Position numbers and translations under genes: made by a program. The notes below the pieces were generated by a model. The model was not told where the DNA came from. It did not search any database and saw only the letters and a list, made by a program, of their open reading frames with translations. Of a DNA stretch of 64,000 nucleotides, positions 46,605 through 55,415 are shown one piece after another; within the stretch, counting starts at the first letter, position 1, and each line of letters begins with the position of its first letter. The stretch spans positions 434,001-498,000 of the forward strand of contig JAQOTA010000042.1 in the NCBI GenBank assembly GCA_029532415.1, given 5' to 3'. Source of the DNA: Marasmius tenuissimus. Taxonomy: Eukaryota; Basidiomycota; Agaricomycetes; Agaricales; Marasmiaceae.

Positions 46605-47867
46605 CTGAGTTGAAACAACATGTAGGAGGCAAAGACATACATGCACCCTCACAGTAATATCTAACTTATCTGGTCTCTGATGAACATGACCTTGTGGCCT
46701 ATTGTGAGAGGTGATGCCAACGTTCCTAGCCTCTTCAAAGGTATGATGTTGATGATACAGCTTTTGGAATCAAGACTAGAGCTCCACATGAGTCCCAGGT
46801 ACTTGTGAGTACTTGTGAGTATGCCTGGACTCAGACCCATCCAGACTTGTTAGAGTCCAACCAGAGTTTGAAGTCCGGGTTTTGGGTCTTCCCATTGGAC
46901 ACATGATTTCCTCAAGCAAACCACTTGAGTCCTACCATACTCAGATGCTCTTATACTTTTTGATTGATAACCATTATTGACTGGAAATACATTGTCAGGA
47001 TATATTTGATAGGTGGAATGAGCATGTGGCTGTGAAAATATAATGACCCATTTATTTTCCAGCCATGCTGACATCAGGACCCACAACTGCTAATTAATCC
47101 ATGCCTAATTCACCAAACTCTGTAACTCCAAGGATTCCCACCCCTATGTCATGTTCTTTGACCCAAAGTACCCATAGTTTCCAGTAGCACCCAATGATAT
47201 TCTGTCCTGGCAACTATTCATTTGATCCTTGTCTAATGACCCATCCTATCAATTACACCCTGTACACTTGCCTGAGCACCAGATGATCTGACAAAATCCA
47301 ACTTCACACGCTCAACTATCAAGTCAAGACTCAATAGCATCCTGAACATGTTCACCAAACCTTCAACTTAGCCATATCCTGCCCCAAGGGATAATCCAAT
47401 CACATCCAGTACTTTACACAACTACCTTCTTGGACTGACGGACCTCTGATACTCTTAATACATACACAACAAGGTCTCAGACCCAATAATCAGATTCTGA
47501 GACCTAAATAAAAGCCCTGATAAAGGACTATTCAACAAGAACTGTGCTGGACTTGTGTGGAGCCCTAGTTTGAACCAGTTGTACTGGCCTTTCTTTGCTG
47601 TCTAGGCTGCAGGATTGCACCTCTGCAATTGCAACTGTCCTCATAGCCCAAAAGGATGCTCAACTTTGTCAGGACACTGTCGGGAGACCTTGTCTTGACA
47701 AAACACCCTTGATTGGGATAATCTCAGGTGTTCTCTTTGCACTGAAGAAGGCTTTGCTATGTTTAGAATAGTTGGGATCATTTCTCATGTTATGAGAAAC
47801 CCCCAAAATACCCACAAACCAGAAAACGGACACATTACAGAGAACAACTGAAGGGCCTTAAGAATTA
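46605..47867. other. No recognisable gene
   Basis: Downstream of P3. AT-rich, short frames only, no motif. Confidence 0.4.
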
Positions 47868-48118
47868 ATGTCTTTCTGTTTTTCTTATAGATACAAGATC
47901 TAATTCCACGGAGCTTTGATGATCACCGCCAGTTGTTTAGAGTATCCACTTGAAGGCAACACCTGATTCATATATGAGTACATCACAACCCAGCCTGAGG
48001 CTTGACAAAGCACTGACATCCTGAAGGTTCATCAATTATGGCTAGTGCATTGCTGGGACAATGATATGTTGACTCACTGTTTTTGACCCAGGATTTTGTT
48101 CTGCTTGGAGATTACATC
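47868..48118. repeat. Direct repeat, copy 2 (with 42298-42560)
   Basis: It ends exactly at the left target-site repeat of copia C (TGTAC at 48119-48123). The intact partner at 42.5 kb continues differently, with some similarity in the last bases. Confidence 0.75.
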
Positions 48119-48123
48119 TGTAC

Positions 48124-48352
48124 GTTGTGAGTAATGGTGAAGTACAGAGTCCAGATATCTAATCTGTAAGTACATATGACGAAATGGAGATAGAGGCATA
48201 GGGCATAGGAAATGAGTGAGTAAGATTGTAAAAGTGGAGATTAACTACTGTGCATGACATAGTACAGATCGGAGGTCAAGGGTTGTATAGTACAATAGGT
48301 CCTAGGGTAAGTGAGGTCACAAGGCGTGTATATAGCATGTAATTCAACTCTC
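48124..48352 (-). repeat. 3' LTR of copia C, internally deleted
   Basis: It matches the 5' LTR at 52287-52796. About 130 bp between ctctgta and cttcaccattact (minus-strand sense) are missing, including the TATA region. Confidence 0.75.
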
Positions 48353-49665
48353 CCCCTCAATGCCGGTAGCGAGGTTGAGTTGTGAGACGAGGTCCAAGTG
48401 ACGAGGCACTGAAAGAGCCTTGGTGAGAATATTGGCGAGGTTGGAGTCGGTATGGATGTAGCAAGGTTCAATGTCTCCATTCTTCACGGAGTCCCTGCAG
48501 AAGTGGTGGCAAATAGCAATGTGCTTAGTGCGGGAGTGAAGGTCTTGGTTCTGAGCAAAAGCGGGTGCTGCCTGGTTGTCGATGTGGAGAATGGTGGGTT
48601 CAGATTGGGGAGAACCAAGTTTGGCAAGAACGGCTCGGAGCCAGATAGCCTTGTGAGTGGCATGTGTCATGGCCATGTATTCAGGTTCCATGGTGGAAAG
48701 AGAGACGGCGGGCTGCTTCTTGGCTGACCACGAGATAGGTCCACTGTAATGGAATAGGAAACTGGAGATGGAGCGGCAATCAGAAAGGTTACCAGCCCAA
48801 TCTGCATCAGAGAAGCCAATGAGTTGATCATCAGATGTGATACCACCTAAAGTGAGTTGTAGATTGGCAGTGCCTTTGATGTAGCGGAATACATGTTTGA
48901 CAGCAGTCCATTGTGCCTGGGAAGAATTGGAGGAGAACTGGGATAGATGAGTGACAGCGAAAGCAATGTCAAGACGGGTCCCCAAAGCAAGGTACATGAG
49001 GGAACTGATGGCAAGTTGATAAGGAGTGTTTTCCATGGAAGAGTCGGCTTCACCAGCGGGAAGAGGTGCGAGTTTGACATGAGTGTCAAGTGGAGTAGGA
49101 GCAGTGCTGGCGTTGGTGAGTCCGAGTCTGTCAACAATCTTCCATGCGTAGCTAGCCTGTGAAAGGTAGATGAGGCATTTAGAGCAGTCACGGTAGATTT
49201 CAAAACCGATCATAGTGCGGATTTCACCCAGGTTGTTCATCTCAAAGAAAGAGCCGAGTTCTTGTTTGGACTGAATGAGGCGTTGCTTGGTAGTAGCGAG
49301 AGCAAAGTCGTTGATGTGAATGGCCAGGAATTTGAGACTGTCAGCATATTGGCGAATGAATAAGGTAGAGTGAGAACTCAATGGACAAAACCCAAACTTT
49401 GCAAGTTCTGTTTCATAAACTCCACGCCAAGCATTTCCAGATTGCCGTAAGTCGCAAAGTGCCTTGTGCAGTTTCCAAACATTGGTGGTGCCGTCATTAA
49501 AGCCAGGTGGTTGAATCATGTAGATCTTGTGTTTGAGTGTGCCGTTGAGATAAGTGCCTACAGTGTCCATGCAGTGGATCTTGAGATCTCAAGATGCGGA
49601 TAAAGAAAGGAAGAGGCGAAATGATTTGAGTTGGAGTGATGGAGCATATGTGTCCTTGAAGTCTA
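48344..49665 (-). pseudogene. Copia C RT and RNase H
   Basis: From about 49665 the frame reads CIDFKDTYAPSLQLKSFRLF. It then meets a TGA at about 49588-49590, where CGA would fit, and continues with DLKIHCMDTVGTYLNGTL (usual form QMDVKGAYLNG). YMIQPPGFNDGTTNVWKLHK and LRQSGNAWRGV follow. The catalytic motif reads AIHINDFALAT at 49307-49318; the usual form is HVDDF. RNase H has GFSDADWAGNLSDCRSISSF, then LSTMEPEYMAMTHATHKAIW and SRTKHIAICHHFCRD. An end domain with ANILTKALSVPRHLDLV closes it at 48344. The N-terminal part of RT and the link to integrase are lost at the LTR-B/A insertion. The frame itself is open for 408 codons. Confidence 0.85.
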
Positions 49666-49694
49666 TACATTTAGCCAGCATAGTAAAATGCACA

Positions 49695-50192
49695 GTGAGA
49701 TGAAACTAAAACTTCACATATTGACTATAAGAGAATTCTTGTGTTCTTGCAGATGCTTGCTGGAGGTGATAATCGAGTAGGTTGTCCTTAAGCTGTGAGA
49801 CGCAAAGTCTCCAGCTTTTATACAAGAGTCCTTGTCTATCTACAAGTCAAAGAACATAGGTAAGTGAGAACATAGCATATGGTACATATTGCATATCAGT
49901 AAGCATAAGTGCTTGAAGAGCAGAGTGAGTAAGTAGGCATAGTCATACTAGCTTTCTATCTAAGTAATCTAGAGAGAAAGCTCAGTCAGCTTTGAATGCT
50001 ATTGGGTGCAAAGCTGAACCTTGTTATAAACCATAGAGATAAGGTGTGAGTACTGACTAACTACAGAGTCTGTCTGAGTAGGTACAGGATCTTTCATACG
50101 AGTGCAAGTGTCATAGTGAAAGAGTCTATAAATAATAGACACAGAAACAACACATCAATAAAGTGTATCACATGATAAACACATGTTCAACA
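49695..50192 (-). repeat. LTR-B, near full length
   Basis: In minus-strand sense it starts TGTTGAACATG at 50192 and ends near 49695 with ttatagtca. It contains a TATA-type box (gtataaaag, plus-strand 49815-49823). Its first ~157 bp recur at 27109-27265. Candidate flanks share only ATAT, so a target duplication is not secure. Confidence 0.65.
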
Positions 50193-50389
50193 ATATGTAC
50201 AATTTCTATTGTCGTCCTTATATGGTAACTCTATTGTATCTTCATGTATATAAGCTCGTAGTTCTCTACCTGAATCTACAGTGTGCTTGAGCTTCTACGT
50301 CTTGCCTCTATCTCTCTAAACTCCTCTCTGGTAAGTAGTAGTGTAGCCATGTTGTAGTCCTCTGCGCTAGGCGTCATGCTGGCTCATCA
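50193..50389 (+). repeat. LTR-A fragment, 3' part
   Basis: It matches LTR-A from atatgtacaatttctattgt to the terminal CTCATCA. The first ~125 bp are missing and LTR-B abuts directly. On the right it abuts copia C integrase sequence. Confidence 0.8.
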
Positions 50390-50973
50390 ATACCGTGGTC
50401 CTCCACCCATTTCTTGAATTCCCCAGATTCTGCTAACTCCTTGGCATTGTCGATGTGGATGGTCTTCAACTTGTTCCCTGAGGTGTTCTCCATCCAGGAC
50501 TTGTACTGCTGTACACAGAGTCGGGCATCACTCTTGAGTGGTTCTGATGCGTCCCAACGTGTCACGTGATCTATAATTTGGAGTGAATAATTATACCCAC
50601 CAAAAGTGGTCGTGCGGGCAGGACCCCAGATGTCAACACATGCGAGATTACTGGGTTGAATGGTGGAGTGATCAGATGTGGACTCGTTTGGAAGAGGGGT
50701 GTGATGTTGTTTTGCAGTGATACACGCAGCGCAGCCGGTGAGAGGAAGTGATGTGCCTGGGTCAGAGATTTTGATAAGATCAAGGGAAGCAAGTTTCTTG
50801 AATGCTTGTTCATTGATGTGCGCGAGGGAGTTGTGCCATTCACGCATTGAACAGGAAATGCCGGAGTTGGTAACAAGAGCAGTGGAGGAATAATTGGAAT
50901 CCACAATCTGGATGTGGTAGAGATGATTGATCATGATGCTGTGTCTCATTAGAGTTCCGTCGGATTGGAACAT
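50390..50973 (-). pseudogene. Copia C integrase, truncated
   Basis: In minus sense, MFQSDGTLMRHSIMINHLYH leads into the zinc-binding part (EWHNSLAHINEQAFKKLAS and LTGCAACITAKQHH). The catalytic core starts with ACVDIWGPARTTTFGGYNYS and the second Asp lies in IHIDNAKEL. The frame stops at KKWVEDHGI where LTR-A begins, so the catalytic Glu and everything after it are lost. Upstream the same frame continues into the protease past a TGA. Confidence 0.8.
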
Positions 50974-51504
50974 TCAAAGTTCTTTTCCTTTCGACATGTG
51001 GGAGCTGCTGGCATCTGCAAGGCGAGTGAGCAAGATCAAATTAAATTTGGCAGTAGGATCATAAGCTGTGTTTCAAAGTTCGATCTGATGGTGTTTGCCG
51101 TTCTCGTGTCATAAAGTGATGGATACAGTGCCGTGTCCCTTAATGGTTGATTTGCTGGTATAGCCGCAGACAGTTTCGTTGGCAAGTGTGAAAGATCTGA
51201 ATAGGGATCAATCAGTGCAGAAATGGTGAGTGGCACCCGTGTCAGCGAGCCAGGGGATGGAAGTGGAGGTGTGGGCGACTGTAACAGTGTCTTCATCAGT
51301 TTTGGAGATGACGGTGAATCCATAGTCAGGAGTTGATTGCGAAGTAGTGACGTTGGCACGTGAATTGTGCGATTGGTTTCTAGCTGCTTTGCCGGCTCCG
51401 GTCTGTGGATCTCCTCGCTACCGTTTGAGGTAGTGTTTGGAATAATGGCCTTTGATGCCACAGTGGTGGCAAATGACGTTGGGGTTGCCAGCCTTGTGCT
51501 TTGG
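50974..51504 (-). pseudogene. Copia C nucleocapsid knuckle and protease, with nonsense codons
   Basis: One frame, interrupted by stops, links Gag to integrase. It contains CHHCGIKGHYSKHYLKR, a CCHC knuckle whose last Cys reads Tyr. A TAG follows, where CAG would fit. WLADTGATHHF is the aspartic protease active site, intact. Then four TGA codons occur at CTD*SLF, TL*HEN, IEL*NTA and KEL*MFQ. Each becomes an Arg codon if TGA was CGA. Confidence 0.75.
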
Positions 51505-52197
51505 TCAGCATGAATTGTTGTTGGAATGAGTTTGGAAGGCTTGGGCAGATGAGGAGGAATTGCTGGAACTATGTGCACATTGTTCAGCTTCGGAAAGTAA
51601 GCGTCGGATTAATTTAGAGGTTCTGCCAAGATCTGCATCGTCGAGCCCAGAGACAACGGGGTCCCAGAACTCTGGCAAGGATAAGAGAAGTGTGGAATTG
51701 AATTTCTCATCGGGTAGGTCGTGGCCGAGAGAATTGAGTTTGAAGGAGTATTCTTGCAGTTTGTTGATGTGTTTCTGCATATTGTCGCCGTCCGAGTAGC
51801 GTAGATGGGCCATGTTCCTTTTGACCATTACGGGTCCTAAGGCTCCATGGGGCTTAAAGTAGCCGGCGATTTCTTGTAGTAACTCATAGGAGGTGTGTGC
51901 ATTGGCGAAGCGTTTGACCAAAGTGTTGGACAGTGGGAAGAGGATGGCTCGGGAAGCTTTCTTGTCCTTCTTGTCCCAATTGAGAATTGAGATGTCTTCT
52001 GACTTCTGGCATTCTTTGAAGGCATCGTCCAATTTGCCCTTGGTTTTAGTGATGGGATTCGGGCACTTCTCAATACCAGTGGCAATGTCAAGGACTTGGA
52101 GTTTGTTGAGGATGTCGGTGATTTTAATGAGCCAGCCGGGGTAATGTTCCTTGGTGTCGAGTGCTTCCATGACGATCTTGTCAAAGGTGGTAGTCAT
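51505..52197 (-). CDS. Copia C Gag
   Basis: The ATG at 52197 (minus) starts MTTTFDKIVMEALDTKEHYP, followed by GWLIKITDILNKLQVLDIAT. It then runs through a Gag helical domain with HLRYSDGDNMQKHINKLQEY and KLNSLGHDLPDEKFNSTLLL. LPEFWDPVVSGLDDAD and a Ser-rich tail follow. This is the UBN2/Gag_polypeptide arrangement of copia elements. About 230 codons are open to 51505. It sits just after the 5' LTR and primer-binding site. Confidence 0.8.
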   Translation of the reverse strand: MTTTFDKIVMEALDTKEHYPGWLIKITDILNKLQVLDIATGIEKCPNPITKTKGKLDDAFKECQKSEDISILNWDKKDKKASRAILFPLSNTLVKRFANAHTSYELLQEIAGYFKPHGALGPVMVKRNMAHLRYSDGDNMQKHINKLQEYSFKLNSLGHDLPDEKFNSTLLLSLPEFWDPVVSGLDDADLGRTSKLIRRLLSEAEQCAHSSSNSSSSAQAFQTHSNNNSC

Positions 52198-52272
52198 GAC
52201 GAGAGTAGAAGTCAATGGTGAGGAGTGAATAGAATTATGAGAGGATTGAGTAGATTGTGATGCGACAAAAGT

Positions 52273-52286
52273 GTTGCTGCTACCAA
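52273..52286 (-). promoter_or_regulatory. Primer-binding site of copia C
   Basis: Minus-strand sequence ttggtagcagcaac directly follows the LTR. tggtagcag is complementary to the 3' end of initiator tRNA-Met of the animal type, the usual primer. This differs from the half-tRNA site of family A. Confidence 0.6.
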
Positions 52287-52796
52287 GTCGCAAGTAATGG
52301 TGAAGAGTATTGAGTTTACCAGAAGAGCGGAGTTGATGAGTAGTGAAGAGTAAGTCAGAGCTAGGGCTCAACGTAGAAGAGCAGAAAGTAGAATGATGAT
52401 TATACAGGGTGAGAGAGAGAACTTATATACTGTAGAGTGAACTACAGAGTCCAGATATCTAACCTGTAAGTACATATGACGAAATGGAGATAGAGGCATA
52501 GGGCATAGGAAATGAGTGAGTAAGATTGTAAAAGTGGAGATTAACTACTGTGCATGACATAGTACAGATCGGAGGTCAAGGGTTGTATAGTACAATAGGT
52601 CCTAGGGTAAGTGAGGTCATAAGGTGTGTATATAGTGTTGAGTTTCCGGCTCCAGCCTGGGTTCGTGCTCGTACACGTGTTGTTATATTAGTTTACCCGG
52701 TGTCATTTACCATATCTACGACCCTGTACAATGGATTTCTTGCTTTCCGCCCCCATCTCAGAGTCAAACTTCCAACATATAGCATGTAATTCAACT
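52287..52796 (-). repeat. 5' LTR of copia C, interrupted by a 142-bp insertion
   Basis: About 362 bp of LTR remain after removing the insertion and one 5-bp duplication. It contains a TATA-type box (cttatata on plus, 52422-52429). Minus-strand ends read agttgaattacatg and cttgcgac. Confidence 0.75.
52636..52777. mobile_element. 142-bp TG...CA insertion with 5-bp target duplication (mini solo LTR)
   Basis: It starts TGTTGagtttcc and ends cttcCAACA, giving 5-bp terminal inverted repeats. It is flanked by tatag at 52631-52635 and 52778-52782. Comparison with the other copia C LTR (48.3 kb), which lacks it, defines both ends exactly. The size fits a very short LTR of a small element; no other copy lies in the window. 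Confidence 0.8.
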
Positions 52797-52830
52797 TGTA
52801 CCTCTAACTCATCTGGCTTCTTGCTGTCCG

Positions 52831-53152
52831 TGTTGAATCCATGGACTATAATTAGATCCCGGTATATCTGAAGTCCCGGTTCATACCTCCCGTCATTATA
52901 TTATGCGGAACAATGCATTCGCTATTGTTTTATTCTTCATTGTTCACTATGCTCATATGTACAATTTCTATTGTTATACCTATATGGTAGATTCTATTGT
53001 TCCTACATGTATATAAGCTTGTAGCTCTCTACTAGAATCTATAGTGTGCTTGAGCTTCTACGTCTCGCCTCTACCTCTCTAAACTCCTCTCTGGTAAGTA
53101 GTAGTGTAGCCATGTTGTAGTCCTCTGCGTTAGGCGTCATGCCAGCTCATCA
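52831..53152 (+). repeat. Solo LTR-A, 322 bp, inside a host exon
   Basis: Complete LTR from TGTTGAATCCA to CTCATCA with no internal element. Flanks gtccg and gtcca match at four of five bases, consistent with a decayed target duplication. Confidence 0.85.
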
Positions 53153-55147
53153 GTCCAAAGACAAGAATGTACTGTATTGTTTGATGATGCCACTGTAGAG
53201 ATTTCGTGAGAAGAAAGCCTTGTTGATGTAGGTTGGGATGATCGGGTGATCCAACGGTCTCTGATAATCCAGCCACCCCTGAAGTGAAAACAAAAAGACA
53301 TGATTAGCAATGTTTGTTAGCGTGATGGAGAGCAACATCTTCTCACATGGATGTTGAGAGGATACAAGAACGTCCGATTCTGAGCAAGTTCACCAGCTTT
53401 TCGGCGACTGTCAAATGACGGGAAGTTAAAAGCATCAACGACAATGGAGCTTGGGTTCTTTAGGTCCTTCTGTTCGCTTCCGATGCGCCCACTCACCTGT
53501 AAAATAATCATCAGCCTCAACAAAGACAGGAAAATGCGACACTTACATAGTCAAACAGTGGTTTGATGTACTGGTCGGGGCTACCTTCCTCCAAGCGATG
53601 GAGTATATTGCCACTGCCATCATATCCATCCATGTCGGCAATTTTCAACAGAGAAGCCTGTGCAATCTGCTTTGTTCCTTCTGGGCTCAATGGCAAGTAG
53701 GTGTGGTCGAGAAGCATCATGAGCTTCCCCCTTGTGATGGCTTTCTCTATGATGATGCGGATCAAAGGGGGTTGACCGGTAAGCTGTAATTCATAGGTTC
53801 GTCCTTTTTTAGTGACAATGATGTTGGTTCGCAAAAGCCATTTGATTTTGGCGGGAGTCGGGGAGGTGGTAGTGGTGGTGGATGGGATATTCTGGGTTGC
53901 AGACAGGGAAATGATGTGTGAGTCTTTATCAACCTGAGGAAGCTATGAAGTATGATTAGAATGTTTCTTGTAGATGGTGTATTGAAGCGTACCTCGTATT
54001 GTAACTGTTTTGCCTTGTGAACAGACACCTCTTGCATTGGCTGGCAACAGAATGAAATGAGGTTACTGATATAGACTTAGAGAGGCAAAACACCATACCA
54101 CATATCTATCTTGAATATCTGGGACATTGTTACTGTTGAAGTCAGAGGTAGGTGGACCATGGTTGTCAGTACCAGAGGTTCGAGAATGGGCACGAGAACT
54201 ACTCGGATGTGCTGTAACAGTGTTGTCATTCAATATTCAATGCCATAGCCAAACAAAAACAAACACACTTTTGTCCTGATCGTCCTCAACAGTAAAGTGC
54301 ACGGCCTGTTCAGCAATTATCAGCAATGGCAGGTGCCACTATGTGAAAACAAACCTCGTCGGAAATGTAACGAGATGCAGCTGTGTCATTTTCACACTCC
54401 CCATCAAGTGGACCAGTGTCCAACCCTGAACTGGTTCCACCACAATCTTGATTGTCCTTGGGCTCTTCTTCTGCATTTAGTCTTTGGTTGATCTCGTCTT
54501 TGGCAGAGCTCTGGGCTGGGTTATTGGCCTTGGTCTCTTTCTCTTCGGAGGAGAGAGCTCTTCAACATACGGAATCTGTGAGCTGGATGTTCAACTTGAC
54601 TTGAATGGAATGTATAGACTGACCTTCATCGGATTCAGAAGAACTATCTTTCTTGTCAACATTGATTTTGACTCCTGCCAGTGGTCGTTCAGCTCCCACT
54701 GATGTTGGTTCAGAACCTTCTCTCTCCTTCCAGTGAAAAAGAAGCCAACCTTTCGGCACAGTGACCTGGGTGCTCTTAGCTTGAGGAACCGGGGCTGGCT
54801 GGCGACCTGCTAGTAGCAAGTTCTGGCGAGCAGTAGATTTGACTGGCTGCTTTCCTGTATGAGGCACTGGGGGCAGTTGCACTACATTGATTCATGGTGA
54901 GTGATCAATATTCCTTGGTTAGAATGCGAATGAAATAGTACCAACCCACTCTTGAATTTGCCCTTTTTTTAGCCTTAGGTGCTCCTCGGGATACAACAAC
55001 TGAAGGTTGTGCTGCTGTACTGGATTGTGCTGTGGGTGAACGGGTTACCCTTCTGGGAGTTGAATTGAGTGTGATTGGTGGGGTTGAGAATGGAGGTGCT
55101 GACTGAACCATGTCGGCCCTCAACGGTCTTCCTATCCATGAGGACAT
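53153..55147 (-). pseudogene. DUF6532-like multi-exon host gene, 3' end cut by a solo LTR
   Basis: The minus-strand ATG at 55147 starts MSSWIGRPLRADMVQSAPPF. At least eight exons with clear splice sites follow. The basic N-terminus (APKAKKRANSRV) leads to QLPPVPHTGKQPVKSTARQN. An acidic exon (ALSSEEKETKANNPAQSS) follows, then HPSSSRAHSRTSGTDNHGPP, then PMQEVSVHKAKQLQYE. A conserved-looking domain comes next: RIIIEKAITRGKLMMLLDHT, YLPLSPEGTKQIAQASLLKI, VSGRIGSEQKDLKNPSSIVV, RTFLYPLNIH and LDHPIIPTYINKAFF. The last part resembles the DUF6532 pattern of agaricomycete proteins, often with an N-terminal nuclear-type tail; I am only moderately sure. The reading frame enters LTR-A at 53152 and stops on LTR bases. 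Beyond the LTR it continues in frame (SKKPDELEVQ) until copia C at 52801. Confidence 0.55.
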
Positions 55148-55415
55148 CAAGATAGGGATGATAGTGTATGAAATGAAGGCAATGAACAGATAATTTGGAG
55201 GAGCAGAGATGGTGGGGGTTTGGATGTAAGTTCTGTCCTACTGTACCTGACAAACACACTGATGCATCAGCTCTGCTAGGCGAATTTTCGGTACCATGAT
55301 TGGTGGTTTAAGCATAATACTAACAGTTCTTTGTGTAATGTACCGTACTGCCTCATGGTTCTTCAACAATCACAAAACTACCACTACTCACTATCCAATC
55401 TTTGCCTTGTGTATA
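55148..55415. promoter_or_regulatory. Short divergent intergenic region
   Basis: Only 268 bp separate the proposed starts of the minus-strand DUF6532-like gene and the plus-strand Plavaka gene. It probably contains both promoters; no specific site is identified. Confidence 0.35.

Larger units (their letters stand above)
48124..52796 (-). mobile_element. Copia retrotransposon family C, with nested insertions
   Basis: A minus-strand copia element bounded by TGTAC on both sides (48119-48123 and 52797-52801), a 5-bp target duplication. The order on the minus strand is 5' LTR, primer-binding site, gag, protease, integrase zinc finger and core start, then a break filled with LTR-B and LTR-A fragments, then RT, RNase H, polypurine tract and 3' LTR. 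gag-pro-int reads in one frame once several nonsense codons are ignored. The element is inactive. Confidence 0.85.

Noticed and set aside
2960..46625. Shared 15-mer ttgaaacaacatgta near 2965 and 46610
   Set aside because: Flanks do not align; one short match in 64 kb of AT-rich sequence is not evidence of a repeat.
48111..48118. Reading the host gene stop codon (ATG TAA) across the copia C insertion
   Set aside because: The frame can be joined through the TGTAC duplication, but the left flank belongs to a repeat found elsewhere without this gene, so a natural stop here is not established.
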